Assembly: GCF_020009625.1 (NCBI RefSeq)
Contig: NZ_JAIHLP010000002.1
Location: 558,001 to 622,000 of the forward strand
Direction of reading: 5' to 3'
DNA: 64,000 nt
DNA from: Leifsonia poae
GTDB lineage: Bacteria; Actinomycetota; Actinomycetes; Actinomycetales; Microbacteriaceae
Both the position numbers and the translations under genes were made by a program. The notes beneath the pieces are model-generated. The model was not told the DNA's origin. It saw nothing but the letters and a program-made list of their open reading frames with translations, and did not search any database. Position 1 is the first letter of the stretch. Each line of letters opens with the position of its first letter. Positions 47,761 to 58,701 of the stretch are shown here, one piece after another.

Positions 47761-48687
47761 TTACGGGCGCGACGGCGCCGCGCGGATCTTCATCAAGTCT
47801 ACGACCTCGCGCGCGGCCTCGGCCACGTCGGTGTTCACGACGCGGTGATCGAACTCGTCCTGGGCGGCCAATTCGACCTTCGCTGTCTCCAGCCGGCGCT
47901 GCTGCTCGGCCGGTTCCTCGGTGCCTCGGCCGATGAGTCGGCGCACCAGCTCCTCCCAGGTGGGCGGCAGCAGGAAGATGAGACGGGCCTCGGGCATCGC
48001 TGCGCGGACGCTCCGCGCGCCCTGCAGGTCGATCTCGAGCAGAACACTTTTGCCCGCTTCGAGCGCTCGCTCGATCGGGGCGCGCGGCGTGCCGTAGCGA
48101 TAGGCGTTGTGCACTGTGGCGTACTCGAGCATTTCGCCATCGGCGATCATCCGGTCGAACTCGGCGTCGTCGACGAAGTAGTAGTTGACGCCGTCGACCT
48201 CGCCGGGGCGGGGAGCGCGGGTGGTCGCCGAGACCGACAGCAGAACATCCGGATAGTTCTCGCGGATGTGGGTCGAGACGGTTCCCTTGCCGACCGCGGT
48301 CGGGCCGGCAAGCACGACGAGCTGGTTCTTCTGCTTCCCGCTGCGCGACTCGCGCTCGATCAGGAACTCCCGCAGCCGCAGCCGCTGGTGGCGGCCGAGA
48401 CCCCCGAGTCGTTTCGCCGGCGAGATCGCCAGCCGCCCGAGGGCGTCCTGCATCTTCGTCGTCCCGATGGCGGGAACGCTCAACAGGAACTCGGTGACGC
48501 GCAAGCGTCCTTCGACGCCGTCAGGTTCGGCCGTCGCCCGGTCGAGCACTGTCAGCGGTGAGACTTCGTGGGAGGCGATCGACGCTTTCACAGCGGCGCG
48601 GGCACGCCGGGCCGCGACAGCCGCCTGGGACGCGGCGGCGCGGTCGACCTCCGGCGGGGCCGGGCGCGCTGAACCGGCCTCAGACAT
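47761..48687 (-). CDS. gmk: guanylate kinase with N-terminal actinobacterial IHF (mIHF) domain
   Basis: The 308-residue protein is a fusion. Residues 20-110 match the mycobacterial integration host factor: [16 protein letters not shown], then [40 protein letters not shown], with the helix-two-turn-helix DNA-binding segment. Residues 122-300 are guanylate kinase: P-loop [11 protein letters not shown] (128-137), [35 protein letters not shown] and [21 protein letters not shown] is phosphorylated to GDP; the mIHF part would bind DNA. In other actinobacteria mihF and gmk are neighbours, so this may be a direct gene fusion. The start overlaps pyrF by eight bases. Confidence 0.93.
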   Translation of the reverse strand: MSEAGSARPAPPEVDRAAASQAAVAARRARAAVKASIASHEVSPLTVLDRATAEPDGVEGRLRVTEFLLSVPAIGTTKMQDALGRLAISPAKRLGGLGRHQRLRLREFLIERESRSGKQKNQLVVLAGPTAVGKGTVSTHIRENYPDVLLSVSATTRAPRPGEVDGVNYYFVDDAEFDRMIADGEMLEYATVHNAYRYGTPRAPIERALEAGKSVLLEIDLQGARSVRAAMPEARLIFLLPPTWEELVRRLIGRGTEEPAEQQRRLETAKVELAAQDEFDHRVVNTDVAEAAREVVDLMKIRAAPSRP

Positions 48688-49552
48688 CGACGCTCCGAAC
48701 CTCGGCCGCTCGAACCTCGATCGCGGCGGCGAGACCGTTCGGTCCCGCCGTCAGCAGCCCGCGCGACTCGCTCACGACGACACCGCCGGCCAGCGAACCG
48801 AACAGTCGCGCGACATCTCCGACCGCGGCGCCCTGGTGTCCGAACCCGGGAGCCAGCACCGGGGCGGCGTTCCGGGTCGGCACGCCGGTGGTGTCGATTC
48901 CGAAAGCCGGAAGGTCGAGCGTGGCGCCCAGCACCAGGCCGATCGACCCGAACGCGTGTGCCGGCTGCGCCTGGTTGAAAGAACTCACGTCTTCGATGAT
49001 CGCACGCGCGACGGTCTCGCCGGCACGGGGGCCGTCGGCGACCCGGGCCTGCTGCATCGTCCGTGCCTCCGGATTCGAGGTCGCCGCCAGCACGAACAGA
49101 CCCTTTCCGGCGTGCTCGGCGAGCCGCATGGGCTCATCGAGGGATCCGGCACCGAGGAAGGCGGAGATCGTCATGGCATCGACTTCGAGCGGCGCACCGG
49201 GGGTGAGCCAGGCTTCGGCGTACGCCGTGACGCTCGTTCCGATATCGCCGCGTTTCGCATCCGCGATCACCAGCAGGCCCGCCTCCCGGGCCGCGGCGAG
49301 CACGTCCTCCAGCGCGGCATACCCGGCGGAGCCGTACCGCTCGAAGAAGGCGATCTGTGGTTTGACGATCCCAGCGCGCCCCACTGCCGCGGCGACGACC
49401 ACCAGGCCGAACTCGCGCACACCGGAGGCCGAATCCGGCAGGCCCCAGCTCTCCAGCAGGTGCGCGTGCGGGTCGATCCCGACACAGAGCCGCCCCTGGT
49501 GTTCGAAGACCGAGGCCAGCCGATCGCCGAATGCAGCGGGAGCGGCGTTCAT
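48680..49552 (-). CDS. pyrF: orotidine 5'-phosphate decarboxylase (subtype 2)
   Basis: The 290-residue enzyme makes UMP from OMP. It is the longer actinobacterial subtype, with [35 protein letters not shown] and the catalytic [14 protein letters not shown] (near 95-108), and the end CARGPLL-like [15 protein letters not shown]. The ATG overlaps the carB stop by four bases, so it is expressed with the rest of the pyr operon, and its end overlaps the gmk start. Confidence 0.96.
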   Translation of the reverse strand: MNAAPAAFGDRLASVFEHQGRLCVGIDPHAHLLESWGLPDSASGVREFGLVVVAAAVGRAGIVKPQIAFFERYGSAGYAALEDVLAAAREAGLLVIADAKRGDIGTSVTAYAEAWLTPGAPLEVDAMTISAFLGAGSLDEPMRLAEHAGKGLFVLAATSNPEARTMQQARVADGPRAGETVARAIIEDVSSFNQAQPAHAFGSIGLVLGATLDLPAFGIDTTGVPTRNAAPVLAPGFGHQGAAVGDVARLFGSLAGGVVVSESRGLLTAGPNGLAAAIEVRAAEVRSVDV

Positions 49553-52500
49553 GCGCGGGCGGCCCGATCGAGCGCGTACTGCTGCAGCGACCTCACGTCG
49601 AAGCCCTCACGGATCGCGTCGATAGAGGCGACGGCCGCACTCAGCTCGGCGATGGTCGTGAAGAGGGGCTTGTCCCCTGCGACCGCCGCCGCGCGGATCT
49701 CGTAGCCGTCCGCGCGCGCCGACCGGCCGCTCGGCGTGTTGATCACGACGTCGACCTCGTTCCGGTTGATCAGATCGACGATCGACGGCGCCTCGCTCTC
49801 GGTCTCGCTGAACTTGCGGACGACGCTTGCCGTGATCCCGTTGCGGTTGAGCACCTCGGCGGTTCCCTCGGTCGCAAGGATCGAGAAGCCCAGCTGCTGC
49901 AGGCGCAGCACAGGAAGCACGATCGAGCGCTTGTCGCGGTCGGAGACCGAGACGAACGCCGTGCCGCCGAGCGGCATGCCGCCGTACGCGGCGGCCTGGC
50001 TCTTGGCGAACGCCCGCGGGAAGTCCTTGTCGATGCCCATGACCTCACCGGTCGACCGCATCTCCGGGCCGAGAACCGAGTCGACGACCGTTCCCTCCTT
50101 GGTGCGGAACCGTTTGAACGGCAACACGGCCTCCTTCACGGCGACCGGAGAATCCATCGGGATGACCGAGCCGTCCTGGGCCGGGAGGAGCCCCGACTCG
50201 ATCAGATCGGCGATCGACTCGCCCACCATGATGCGCGAAGCGGCTTTCGCCAGGGGGATGCCCAGGGCCTTCGAGACGAACGGAACCGTGCGCGACGCCC
50301 GCGGGTTCGCCTCGAGCACGTAGAGCACGCCCGCGCCGATGGCGAACTGCACATTGAGCAGTCCGCGCACGCCGACGCCTTCGGCGATCTTGAGTGTCGC
50401 GTCCCGCACCCGGTCGATCTCGCGTCGCCCGAGTGTGATCGGGGGCAGTGTGCAACTCGAGTCGCCGGAGTGGATTCCGGCCTCCTCGATGTGCTCCATC
50501 ACACCGCCGATGTAGAGCTGCTCGCCGTCGTAGAGGGCGTCGACGTCGATCTCGATCGCGTCGTCGAGGAAGCGGTCGACGAGCAGCGGATGCGACTGCC
50601 CGACGATGCCCTGACCGGCCACGCGCTCGAAGTAGTCGGCGAGCGAGGGGCTGTCGTAGACGATCTCCATGCCGCGACCGCCGAGCACATAGCTGGGGCG
50701 CACCAGCACCGGGTACCCGATCTGCTCGGCCACCTGAACGGCGCCCGGGTAGTCGTGCGCGGTGCCGTTGCGCGGGGCGAGCAACCCGGCGTTCTCGAGG
50801 ATCTCCGCGAACAGGCCGCGCTCCTCCGCCAGGTCGATCGCCTCGGGCGTGGTGCCGAGGATGGGGACGCCCGCCGCCTCCAGGCCCTTCGCGAGGCCGA
50901 GCGCGGTCTGTCCGCCGAGCTGAACGACGACGCCGACGAGCTCGCCGCTCTGACTCTCGGCGTGGATGACCTCCAGCACGTCTTCGAGGGTGAGCGGTTC
51001 GAAGTAGAGCCGGTCGCTCGTGTCGTAGTCGGTCGAGACCGTCTCGGGGTTGCAGTTGATCATGATCGTCTCGAACCCGGCGTCGTGCAGCGCGAACGAG
51101 GCGTGCACACAGGAGTAGTCGAACTCGACGCCCTGCCCGATGCGGTTCGGACCGGAGCCCAGGATGACGACCTTGCGCCGGTCGCTCGGCCGCACCTCGG
51201 TCTCGAGGTCGTAGCTCGAGTAGTGGTACGGCGTGAGGGCGGGGAACTCGCCCGCGCAGGTGTCGACCGTCTTGTAGACCGGGCGGACGTCCAGGATGTG
51301 CCGGATCTCGCGCACATCGTTCTCTCCGAAGCCGCGCAGCTGGCCGATCTGCGCATCCGAGAAGCCGTGGTCCTTGGCGTAGCGCAGCGTGTCGGTGTCG
51401 AGGGTCTCGGCGTTCCTGATCTGCTCGGCGACCTCGTTGATGAGCACGATCTGGTCGATGAACCAGGGGTCGATCTTGGTCGCCTCGAACACCTGCTCGG
51501 ACGTCGCGCCGAGGCGCAGGGCCTGCTGCACGTCGACGATTCGGCCGTCGGTGGGGATGCGGATCGATGCCAGCAGCGCCTCGACGGTGGCCGCGGACTC
51601 ATCGGGATTCACCGGGCTCCAGTGGAAGGACGAGCCGCGCTTCTCCAGCGACCGCAGAGCTTTCTGCAGGGCGCTCGAGAAGCTGCGGCCGATCGCCATC
51701 GCCTCGCCGACCGACTTCATGGTGGTGGTGAGGGTCGGGTCGGCGGCCGGGAACTTCTCGAACGCGAACCTCGGCACCTTGACGACCACGTAGTCGAGCG
51801 TCGGCTCGAAGCTCGCCGGCGTGACCTTCGTGATGTCGTTGGGGATCTCGTCGAGCCGGTAGCCGATGGCCAGTTTCGCCGCGATCTTCGCGATCGGGAA
51901 GCCGGTGGCCTTCGACGCGAGGGCGGAGGAGCGCGAGACGCGCGGGTTCATCTCGATCACGATGATGCGGCCGTCGGCCGGGTCGACGGCGAACTGGATG
52001 TTGCAGCCGCCGGTGTCCACGCCGACGGCGCGGATGATGTCGATGCCGATGTCGCGCAGCTTCTGGTACTCGCGGTCGGTCAGCGTGAGTGCCGGGGCGA
52101 CCGTGATCGAGTCGCCGGTGTGCACTCCGACCGGGTCGACGTTCTCGATCGAGCAGACGACCACCGTGTTGTCGGCGGTGTCGCGCATGAGCTCGAGCTC
52201 GTACTCCTTCCAGCCGAGGATGGACTCCTCCAGGAGCACCTCGCTGGTCGGGCTCTGGTGGATGCCGTCCCCGACGATCCGGCGCAGCTCGGTCTCCGTG
52301 TAGGCGAAACCGGAGCCCAGTCCGCCCATCGTGAAGGACGGGCGCACCACGAGCGGGTAGCCGAGGTCTTCGGCGAAGCCGACGGCCTCCTCGACGGTGT
52401 GCGCGATGTGCGAGCGCGCGACCTCGGCGCCGGCCTCGATCACCAGCTCCTTGAAGATCTGACGGTCCTCGCCCTTCTGGATCGCCTCGAACTTGGCTCC

Positions 52501-52848
52501 GATCAGCTCGACGCCGTACTTCTCGAGGATGCCGTGCTCGTGCAGCTCGATGGCCGCGTTGAGCGCGGTCTGACCGCCCAGGGTCGGCAGGATCGCATCC
52601 GGCTTCTCCTTGGCGATGATCGTCTCGATGACCTGCCAGGTGATCGGCTCGACGTAGGTGGCGTCGGCGAAGTCGGGGTCGGTCATGATCGTGGCCGGGT
52701 TCGAGTTCACCAGGATGACGCGGACGCCCTCCTCACGCAGCACGCGGCAGGCCTGCGTGCCCGAGTAGTCGAACTCACACGCCTGACCGATGACGATCGG
52801 CCCGGAGCCGATGACCAGGACGGACTTGATGTCGTCTCTCTTCGGCAT
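49549..52848 (-). CDS. carB: carbamoyl-phosphate synthase large chain
   Basis: The 1099-residue protein makes carbamoyl phosphate from bicarbonate, ammonia and two ATP. The two homologous halves each have an ATP-grasp domain: first half [39 protein letters not shown] and [23 protein letters not shown]; second half [36 protein letters not shown] and [19 protein letters not shown]. The C-terminal MGS-like domain (about 945-1090) senses nucleotides. It begins two bases after carA ends and overlaps pyrF. Confidence 0.98.
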   Translation of the reverse strand: MPKRDDIKSVLVIGSGPIVIGQACEFDYSGTQACRVLREEGVRVILVNSNPATIMTDPDFADATYVEPITWQVIETIIAKEKPDAILPTLGGQTALNAAIELHEHGILEKYGVELIGAKFEAIQKGEDRQIFKELVIEAGAEVARSHIAHTVEEAVGFAEDLGYPLVVRPSFTMGGLGSGFAYTETELRRIVGDGIHQSPTSEVLLEESILGWKEYELELMRDTADNTVVVCSIENVDPVGVHTGDSITVAPALTLTDREYQKLRDIGIDIIRAVGVDTGGCNIQFAVDPADGRIIVIEMNPRVSRSSALASKATGFPIAKIAAKLAIGYRLDEIPNDITKVTPASFEPTLDYVVVKVPRFAFEKFPAADPTLTTTMKSVGEAMAIGRSFSSALQKALRSLEKRGSSFHWSPVNPDESAATVEALLASIRIPTDGRIVDVQQALRLGATSEQVFEATKIDPWFIDQIVLINEVAEQIRNAETLDTDTLRYAKDHGFSDAQIGQLRGFGENDVREIRHILDVRPVYKTVDTCAGEFPALTPYHYSSYDLETEVRPSDRRKVVILGSGPNRIGQGVEFDYSCVHASFALHDAGFETIMINCNPETVSTDYDTSDRLYFEPLTLEDVLEVIHAESQSGELVGVVVQLGGQTALGLAKGLEAAGVPILGTTPEAIDLAEERGLFAEILENAGLLAPRNGTAHDYPGAVQVAEQIGYPVLVRPSYVLGGRGMEIVYDSPSLADYFERVAGQGIVGQSHPLLVDRFLDDAIEIDVDALYDGEQLYIGGVMEHIEEAGIHSGDSSCTLPPITLGRREIDRVRDATLKIAEGVGVRGLLNVQFAIGAGVLYVLEANPRASRTVPFVSKALGIPLAKAASRIMVGESIADLIESGLLPAQDGSVIPMDSPVAVKEAVLPFKRFRTKEGTVVDSVLGPEMRSTGEVMGIDKDFPRAFAKSQAAAYGGMPLGGTAFVSVSDRDKRSIVLPVLRLQQLGFSILATEGTAEVLNRNGITASVVRKFSETESEAPSIVDLINRNEVDVVINTPSGRSARADGYEIRAAAVAGDKPLFTTIAELSAAVASIDAIREGFDVRSLQQYALDRAARA

Positions 52849-52850
52849 GC

Positions 52851-54014
52851 TTACTCGCCTTCCTTCTGCGCGGAGGTGGTCTCGGTTCCCTGCTCGGTGA
52901 TCATGGCGAGGAACCGGTCGAAGAGGTAGTTGGCGTCGTGCGGGCCGGCCGCCGCCTCGGGGTGGTACTGCACGCTGAACGCGTTGAGGTCGAGGCAGTT
53001 GAGCCCCTCCACCACGTTGTCGTTGAGGCTGAAGTGGCTGACCTCGACCCGACCGAAGCCGGCCGGGGAGTCGAAGGTGCCCTCGATCGGCGCCTCGACC
53101 GCGAACCCGTGGTTCTGCGCCGTGATCTCGACGCGGCCGGTGCGCTTGTCGAGCACCGGCTGGTTGATCCCGCGGTGCCCGAACGGAAGCTTGTACGTGC
53201 CGAGGCCGAGCGCCCGGCCGAGCAGCTGGTTGCCGAAGCAGATCCCGAAATACGGGATGCCGGCGCGCAGCACCTCCTGCAGCAGCTCGACATGCTTGTC
53301 CGACGCCCCCGGGTCGCCCGGCCCGTTCGAGAAGAACAGCGCGGACGGTTCGAGCTCGAGGACATCCCGCGCGGTCACCATCTGCGGCAGCACGTGCACG
53401 TCGAGGCCTCGCGCGGCGAGGTTGTTCAGGGTGGACGTCTTCACGCCGAGGTCGAGCACGGCGACCGAACCGACCTTCTCGCCGACGGCGGGAACCGTGA
53501 ACGGCTCCGGCGTCGAGACCTCGGCCGAGAGGTTGCGGCCCGCCATCCCCGTGGCGCTGCGCACCTGCTCGAGCTGCTCGCCGTCGCTGAGGGCGAAGTC
53601 CTGACCCGAGAAGATGCCCGAGCGCATGGCACCGGCCGCACGGATGTGGCGGGTGACGGCCCGGGTGTCGATCCCACTGATGCCGACGATGCCCTGGGCG
53701 ACAAGGTCGTCGTCGAGGCTGCGCTGCGCGCGGAAGTTCGACACGACGCGCGACGGTTCGCGCACCACGTAGCCGGCCACCCAGATCTGACGCGACTCCA
53801 TGTCTTCGTCGTTCATTCCCGTGTTGCCGATGTGCGGAGCCGTCATGAGCACGATCTGGCCGGCGTACGACGGGTCGGTCAGCGTCTCCTGGTACCCGGT
53901 CATGCCGGTGGAGAACACCGCCTCGCCGAACGTCGTGCCGACGGCGCCGTACGCCCGCCCCACATAGCGGGTTCCATCTTCGAGGACGAGGACTGCCGGT
54001 TCTGAACCTGCCAC
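52851..54014 (-). CDS. carA: carbamoyl-phosphate synthase small chain
   Basis: The GTG at 54014 is chosen because GTGAGGTG lies just before it and the product begins [22 protein letters not shown], matching CarA; a start four codons earlier is possible. The 387-residue subunit releases ammonia from glutamine. Its class I amidotransferase domain has the nucleophile [21 protein letters not shown] (Cys near 272), GHRGINQPV and the [12 protein letters not shown]is-Glu pair. It pairs with CarB encoded directly downstream. Confidence 0.95.
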   Translation of the reverse strand: MAGSEPAVLVLEDGTRYVGRAYGAVGTTFGEAVFSTGMTGYQETLTDPSYAGQIVLMTAPHIGNTGMNDEDMESRQIWVAGYVVREPSRVVSNFRAQRSLDDDLVAQGIVGISGIDTRAVTRHIRAAGAMRSGIFSGQDFALSDGEQLEQVRSATGMAGRNLSAEVSTPEPFTVPAVGEKVGSVAVLDLGVKTSTLNNLAARGLDVHVLPQMVTARDVLELEPSALFFSNGPGDPGASDKHVELLQEVLRAGIPYFGICFGNQLLGRALGLGTYKLPFGHRGINQPVLDKRTGRVEITAQNHGFAVEAPIEGTFDSPAGFGRVEVSHFSLNDNVVEGLNCLDLNAFSVQYHPEAAAGPHDANYLFDRFLAMITEQGTETTSAQKEGE

Positions 54015-54015
54015 G

Positions 54016-54540
54016 TCACACCTCACTTTCCGTCGTATGTCCCGCCCGAGATCCGGTGGGAAGCAGTTTGTCGACCGCGTCGAGCAGAGCGGCCCGGTCG
54101 GCCGGGTCGATGACCCGGAGATAGCTGTCGGCGGCCGCGGCTCCGCTCGTCGTCCAGGAGAGCCGGAGGAGCCCGTCCTTCTCGACGACGCGGTCGATCG
54201 TGACCCGTGCCGAACCGATCCCGCTGAGCGCGGCGGCTTCGATGAAGACCGGGGACTCTCCGGTGATGGCGATCGTCACACCGGTCGACTCGACCGTGAC
54301 CCGGGCACGACCGCGGAACCTGAGCCCGGGGAGGGCCAGCCGTTCCAGCGATTCGCCCCCGCGGGTGGTCGCCACGTAGAAGGTGTCGGTCTCCGCGAGC
54401 ACGGTACCGCCCTCCGGACGCTGGTACCCGGCGCCGGCGCCGCTGTCACGCCGGGTTCGTCGGCGCCAGCCCCAGAGCATGAGCAGGAATGCGATCACCA
54501 GAACCGCCACGACGACGACGGTGGGCACGAGCTTATCCAC
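54016..54540 (-). CDS. PH-like domain membrane protein of the pyr operon
   Basis: The 174-residue protein has one N-terminal membrane helix ([22 protein letters not shown]) followed by a basic stop-transfer (RRRTRRD) and a soluble domain (about 45-165) with a PH-like all-beta pattern: [59 protein letters not shown] gene of this type occupies the same slot between pyrC and carA in mycobacteria. Its role is unknown; the place suggests a membrane-linked helper. It overlaps pyrC by eight bases. Confidence 0.82.
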   Translation of the reverse strand: MDKLVPTVVVVAVLVIAFLLMLWGWRRRTRRDSGAGAGYQRPEGGTVLAETDTFYVATTRGGESLERLALPGLRFRGRARVTVESTGVTIAITGESPVFIEAAALSGIGSARVTIDRVVEKDGLLRLSWTTSGAAAADSYLRVIDPADRAALLDAVDKLLPTGSRAGHTTESEV

Positions 54541-55906
54541 GGGTGGCCTCCTCGGCTCGGGGTGCGGACTCCACGGCGGCGTACGCCCGTGCGCGGGCGG
54601 CCACCTCCTCGACGGCGACGACCTCGCCGTCGAGCACCGTCGCGTATCCGTGATGGAAGGTCGCGACGACCCGGCCGGGCAGGGTCATCGCGAGATAGGG
54701 CGAGTTGACGCCCTTGCCGGCGAGGTCACCGGTGGTGAACTCGCGCGAGGCGGTCGGGTCGTAGAGCGTCAACTCCGCTGCCGCCCCCGTTTCGAGGGCG
54801 TGGCCGTGACCCGAGATCCGGCCGATCCGCGCCGGAGTGTGCGAGAGCACACGGGCGACATCGGACCAGTCGAGCATCCCGGTCTCGACGACCGAGGCGT
54901 GCACGACCGAGAGCGCGGATTCGAGCCCGACCATGCCGAAGGCGGCGGCATCCCATTCGCATTCCTTCGACTCCAGGGGATGCGGCGCATGGTCGGTCGC
55001 GACGATGTCGATCGTGCCGTCGGCGAGTCCTTCGCGAAGGGCGGTGACGTCGTCGCGGCTGCGCAGCGGCGGGTTGACCTTGAAGCGGGCGTCGTAGCCG
55101 CGGGCCAGCTCCTCGGTGAGGATGAGGTGGTGCGGGGTGACCTCGGCGGTCACGTCGATGCCGCGCGCTTTCGCCCAGCGGATCACGTCGACCGACCCGG
55201 CGGTGGAGACGTGGCACACGTGCAGCCGCGACCCGACATGCTCGGCGAGCAGCACATCGCGGGCGATGATCGACTCCTCGGCGACCGCCGGCCAGCCGGC
55301 CAGCCCGAGTTCGCCGGAGAGCTCGCCCTCGTTCATCTGGGCGCCGACGGTGAGCCGCGGCTCCTGCGCATGCTGAGCGATGACGCCGTCGAACGCCTTC
55401 ACGTATTCGAGTGCGCGCCGCATGAGCAGCGGGTCGGAGACGCATTTGCCGTCGTCCGAGAAGACGCGTACCCGGGCCCGGGAGTCGGCCATCGCACCCA
55501 GCTCGGCGAGCCGCTCACCCTCGAGGCCGACGGTGACCGCCCCGATCGGGCGCACGGTGGCGTATCCGGCTGCGTCGCCCAGCGAGAGCACCTGCTCGAC
55601 GACGCCGGCCGTGTCCGCCACCGGCGAGGTGTTGGCCATTGCGAACACCGAGGTGAATCCACCCGCAGCGGCCGCACGCGTTCCGGTCAGGACCGTCTCG
55701 CTCTGCTCATAGCCGGGCTCGCGCAGGTGGGTGTGCAGGTCGATGAGGCCCGGCAGCGCGAGCAGGCCGTCCGCATCGACCACTGTCGCCCCCGCGGACG
55801 ACAGCGCCGTTCCGGTCTCGACGATCCGGCCGTTCCGCACCAGCAGGTCGCTCGTGCGACCGTCCACGAGCGTCGCGCCCGTGATCAGAAAACTCTCTGT
55901 CACCAT
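54533..55906 (-). CDS. pyrC: dihydroorotase (class I)
   Basis: The 457-residue amidohydrolase closes carbamoyl aspartate to dihydroorotate. The metal-binding motif is [21 protein letters not shown] (near 52-68); further metal ligands are the Asp of [10 protein letters not shown] region, [15 protein letters not shown], and the catalytic Asp of [15 protein letters not shown] (near 305). No carboxylated Lys is visible at the usual position, as in the class I enzymes that use an Asp bridge. Its ATG overlaps the pyrB stop by seven bases. Confidence 0.95.
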   Translation of the reverse strand: MVTESFLITGATLVDGRTSDLLVRNGRIVETGTALSSAGATVVDADGLLALPGLIDLHTHLREPGYEQSETVLTGTRAAAAGGFTSVFAMANTSPVADTAGVVEQVLSLGDAAGYATVRPIGAVTVGLEGERLAELGAMADSRARVRVFSDDGKCVSDPLLMRRALEYVKAFDGVIAQHAQEPRLTVGAQMNEGELSGELGLAGWPAVAEESIIARDVLLAEHVGSRLHVCHVSTAGSVDVIRWAKARGIDVTAEVTPHHLILTEELARGYDARFKVNPPLRSRDDVTALREGLADGTIDIVATDHAPHPLESKECEWDAAAFGMVGLESALSVVHASVVETGMLDWSDVARVLSHTPARIGRISGHGHALETGAAAELTLYDPTASREFTTGDLAGKGVNSPYLAMTLPGRVVATFHHGYATVLDGEVVAVEEVAARARAYAAVESAPRAEEATRG

Positions 55907-56862
55907 GTCCCGTCGTCCTCCCGATCTCCACCGGACAGCAGGAGGTACAGGGCGGCCATCCGCACAGACACCCCGTTCGCTACCTGTTCTCTGACGGTCG
56001 ATCGGGGTGAATCCGCCGCCGCCGCCGAAATCTCCAGGCCCCGGTTCATCGGCCCGGGGTGCATGACAATGCTACCGGTGCCGAGGCGGGCCAGCCGGTC
56101 ATCGTCCAACCCCCAACGCCGCGAGTACTCGCGCGAATTGGGGAAGAACGCCGCGTTCATCCGCTCCGCCTGGATGCGCAGCATCATCACCACGTCGGGC
56201 CCGGCGTCGATCGCCGCGTCGAGGTCGTAGCCGACGTTCGCCGGCCACCCGCTCAGCACCACCGGCAGCAGGGTGGGCGGAGCGACGAGCGTCACGGCCG
56301 CCCCCAGCGTCTTCAGCAGCCAGACGTTGGAGCGCGCAACCCGGGAGTGCAGGATGTCCCCCACGATCGTCACCGTCACACCGTCGAGGTCGCGCCCCCG
56401 GGAGGCGGCGCCGTGGAGCCGCCTCCGCATGGTGAACGCGTCGAGGAGGGCCTGGGTCGGATGTTCGTGCGTCCCGTCCCCCGCGTTGATGATCCCCGCG
56501 TCGATCCACCCGCTCGCGGCGAGCGTCTGCGGCGCGCCCGATGCGCTGTGCCGCACGACGACCGCGTCGGCACCCATCGCGGCGAGGGTCTGCGCGGTGT
56601 CTTTGAGACTCTCGCCTTTCGACACGCTCGACCCTTTGGCGCTGAAATTGATCACATCGGCCGAGAGACGTTTCGCCGCCGCCTCGAACGAGATCCTGGT
56701 GCGTGTCGAATCCTCGAAGAACAGGTTCACGACGGTCTTGCCGCGCAGCGTCGGGAGCTTCTTGACCTCGCGCTCCTGCACATCGGCCATGTCTTCCGCC
56801 ACGTCGAGCAGGCGGATCGCTTCGTCGCGGCCCAGGGTGCGGGTGGAGAGCAGGTGCCTCAT
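55900..56862 (-). CDS. pyrB: aspartate carbamoyltransferase catalytic subunit
   Basis: The 320-residue subunit joins carbamoyl phosphate with aspartate. The carbamoyl-phosphate site is [19 protein letters not shown] (near 50) and the aspartate side shows [20 protein letters not shown] and [13 protein letters not shown]. No pyrI is present, as in other Gram-positive bacteria, so control is through PyrR. It overlaps the pyrR stop by four bases. Confidence 0.97.
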   Translation of the reverse strand: MRHLLSTRTLGRDEAIRLLDVAEDMADVQEREVKKLPTLRGKTVVNLFFEDSTRTRISFEAAAKRLSADVINFSAKGSSVSKGESLKDTAQTLAAMGADAVVVRHSASGAPQTLAASGWIDAGIINAGDGTHEHPTQALLDAFTMRRRLHGAASRGRDLDGVTVTIVGDILHSRVARSNVWLLKTLGAAVTLVAPPTLLPVVLSGWPANVGYDLDAAIDAGPDVVMMLRIQAERMNAAFFPNSREYSRRWGLDDDRLARLGTGSIVMHPGPMNRGLEISAAAADSPRSTVREQVANGVSVRMAALYLLLSGGDREDDGTW

Positions 56863-57398
56863 GCGCCGGTCTCCTCGATCGTGACGGACTCGTCACCATC
56901 GATCTCGCTGAGCCGCACGTTGATGCGCTCGGAGGCGGCGCTCGGCAGGTTCTTCCCCACGAAGTCCGCGCGAATCGGCAGCTCGCGGTGCCCGCGGTCG
57001 ACGAGCACGGCGAGCCGGACCGCGCGGGGGCGACCCAGGTCGCCCAGCGCGTCCAGTGCCGCGCGGATGGTGCGGCCCGAGTAGAGCACATCGTCGACCA
57101 GCACGACGGTCTTGCCGTCGATCCGGCCCGGAACAGATGTCGGAGCCGGCGTGCGCGTGAGATTCCGGGAGAGGTCGTCCCGGTACATCGTCACATCGAG
57201 AGCGCCGACGATATCGCCCGCGCCCGGCTCGATCCTGTCGATGATCTCAGCGATCCGCCGCGCGAGAAAGACGCCGCGGGTCGGGATTCCCAGAATCACG
57301 AGATCGTTCGTTCCCCGGTTGGACTCAAGGATCTCGTGGGAGATCCGAGTCAACGCCCGGGAGATGTCAGCCTGTTGCAGCACAGTTCGCGCCGTCAT
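56859..57398 (-). CDS. pyrR: bifunctional pyr operon regulator/uracil phosphoribosyltransferase
   Basis: The 179-residue protein has the PRPP-binding motif [18 protein letters not shown] (near 97-114), the flexible hood MYRDDLSR and the [16 protein letters not shown] region. PyrR binds pyr mRNA when UMP is high and lowers expression; it also has uracil phosphoribosyltransferase activity. AAGGGAG precedes the ATG at normal distance. The gene starts the operon pyrR-pyrB-pyrC-PH-carA-carB-pyrF-gmk, and a PyrR-binding-loop-like element lies just upstream of its ribosome site. Confidence 0.96.
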   Translation of the reverse strand: MTARTVLQQADISRALTRISHEILESNRGTNDLVILGIPTRGVFLARRIAEIIDRIEPGAGDIVGALDVTMYRDDLSRNLTRTPAPTSVPGRIDGKTVVLVDDVLYSGRTIRAALDALGDLGRPRAVRLAVLVDRGHRELPIRADFVGKNLPSAASERINVRLSEIDGDESVTIEETGA

Positions 57399-57401
57399 GC
57401 C

Positions 57402-57430
57402 GACTCCCTTCTCCGCCTCACAGGACGGTG
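57402..57430 (-). promoter_or_regulatory. PyrR-binding-loop-like element with pyrR ribosome site
   Basis: On the minus strand CACCGTCCTGTGAGGCGGA (57430-57412) fits the known PyrR RNA consensus ARUCCNGNGAGGYU at the core GUCCNGNGAGGC, with CCG and CGG able to pair as stem. The ribosome site AAGGGAG (57408-57402) follows at once. PyrR bound here could cover initiation, as described for translational repression in mycobacteria. No terminator/antiterminator pair is visible. Confidence 0.55.
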
Positions 57431-57480
57431 GTTAAAGGTTGTCTACCGGGGTCGAGCATAGCAGTGCGGCGGGTCACCGA

Positions 57481-58209
57481 TCAGTGCGCGGCGAGGAAGG
57501 TCTTGAACTCGTTCGCCTTCGTGATGTCGCCGGAGAACTGTTTGCCGTTCACCAGCACGGTCGGTGTCTGCTCGATCTTCTTGAGCGTCGAGCCCTCCAC
57601 ATCCACGGGACCGCTCAGCGCGCGCGCCGTGTTGCGTTGCGCCCAGGCCTGGTACGGCCCGCTCTTCGCCAGGCAGCCGGCGATGTCTGCGATGCCGAGA
57701 TCCGTCGCCCGCTTCGCGAGCTCCTCATCGGTGAGTCCGCTCGACCCCTCCTCTGGCTGGTCCTTGAACAGGGCCTGGAAGTACTCCACCATGCGGTCGG
57801 GATCGTTCACCCCGACACAGGTGAGCGCGGCGACCGCGCGCGTCGAATAGCCGGTCCCGTTCGAGTTCGGGTCGAGGAAGGTGAGCGGGTGGATGCGCAG
57901 TGTGATCGAGCCATCGGAAACGGCCGAGGCGATCGTCGCCCCGTTCGTCTTCTCGAACTGCCCGCAGAACGGGCACATCGGGTCGACCCACACATCGACG
58001 CGTTTATCGCCGGTGCCGGCCTGGAGGTAGCCCTTGTCGAAGTTGACGGCACCCTCGGTTCCGCTCGGTGGTTTCGCCGTGGATGTCGGCACCGACGACG
58101 AGCCGCCGACGATCGAGCAGGCGGCCACTCCGACGAGGAGCGCGGCGGCGAGGAGTGCCGCGCCGAGGGCGCGGAGGCCGCGGCGACGGGAAAGGACGGT
58201 GGGGGTCAT
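57481..58209 (-). CDS. DsbA-family thiol:disulfide protein, lipoprotein
   Basis: The ATG at 58209 gives 242 residues. A lipobox signal peptide (RRRGLRALGAALLAAALLVGVAAC) suggests lipid anchoring outside the membrane by Lgt. The thioredoxin-like domain has VDVWVDPMCPFCGQFEKTNG with the CPFC redox pair (near 87), a helical insert, and the cis-Pro loop IEQTPTVLVNGKQFSGD. It probably oxidises or isomerises disulfides in exported proteins; the closest wording is the MSMEG-type DsbA-like family. It lies between nusB and pyrR with gaps of 45 and 82 bases. Confidence 0.9.
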   Translation of the reverse strand: MTPTVLSRRRGLRALGAALLAAALLVGVAACSIVGGSSSVPTSTAKPPSGTEGAVNFDKGYLQAGTGDKRVDVWVDPMCPFCGQFEKTNGATIASAVSDGSITLRIHPLTFLDPNSNGTGYSTRAVAALTCVGVNDPDRMVEYFQALFKDQPEEGSSGLTDEELAKRATDLGIADIAGCLAKSGPYQAWAQRNTARALSGPVDVEGSTLKKIEQTPTVLVNGKQFSGDITKANEFKTFLAAH

Positions 58210-58254
58210 CGTTCTGCGTTCCGTTCGTTCGGGCACCGGCGGCCGGCGCCGGCC

Positions 58255-58671
58255 CTAGGCCGTTCTGTTCTGCGCAATCTTGGCGAGGAGGCCGTTCACG
58301 AAGCCGGCGGAATCGTCGGTGGAGAGCACAGTCGCCGCCTCGACGGCTTCGGAGATGGCGACGCCGTCAGGGACCTCGTCGTTGAACAGCACCTCCCAGA
58401 CGCCGATGCGCAGGATCGCACGATCCACGGCGGGCATCCGGGCCAGGGTCCACCCCTGGGAATAGGTCTCGATCTGCTCATCGATCTCGTCGAGGTTGTC
58501 GATCACCCCGTCGACGATCTCGCGGGCGTACAGCCAGGAGGTCTCGCGCTGCGGCTCATTGGCCGCCCGCTCCGCCTCGGTCGCGAGGGCCTGATTCAGG
58601 GGCACCTGCCGGATATCGGCACCGTAGAGCACGTCCAGCGCGCGTTTACGGGCTTTGGTTCGGGCACTCAT
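58255..58671 (-). CDS. nusB: transcription antitermination factor NusB
   Basis: The 138-residue all-helical protein binds boxA RNA with NusE (S10) and supports rRNA transcription. It starts SARTKARKRALDVLYGADIRQ, has the ARMPAVDRAILRIGVWEVLF and VAISEAVEAATVLSTDDSAGFVNGLLAKI blocks that form its RNA-binding face and core. It follows efp by 30 bases on the same strand, the usual pairing. Confidence 0.96.
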   Translation of the reverse strand: MSARTKARKRALDVLYGADIRQVPLNQALATEAERAANEPQRETSWLYAREIVDGVIDNLDEIDEQIETYSQGWTLARMPAVDRAILRIGVWEVLFNDEVPDGVAISEAVEAATVLSTDDSAGFVNGLLAKIAQNRTA

Positions 58672-58701
58672 GCTTGTTCGTTACTCGCTGACCGACGGGG
58701 G

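Noticed and set aside
49531..52929. 1132-codon open frame on the plus strand opposite carB
   Set aside because: Antisense shadow of carB with no ribosome site or domain. carB is complete and well matched.
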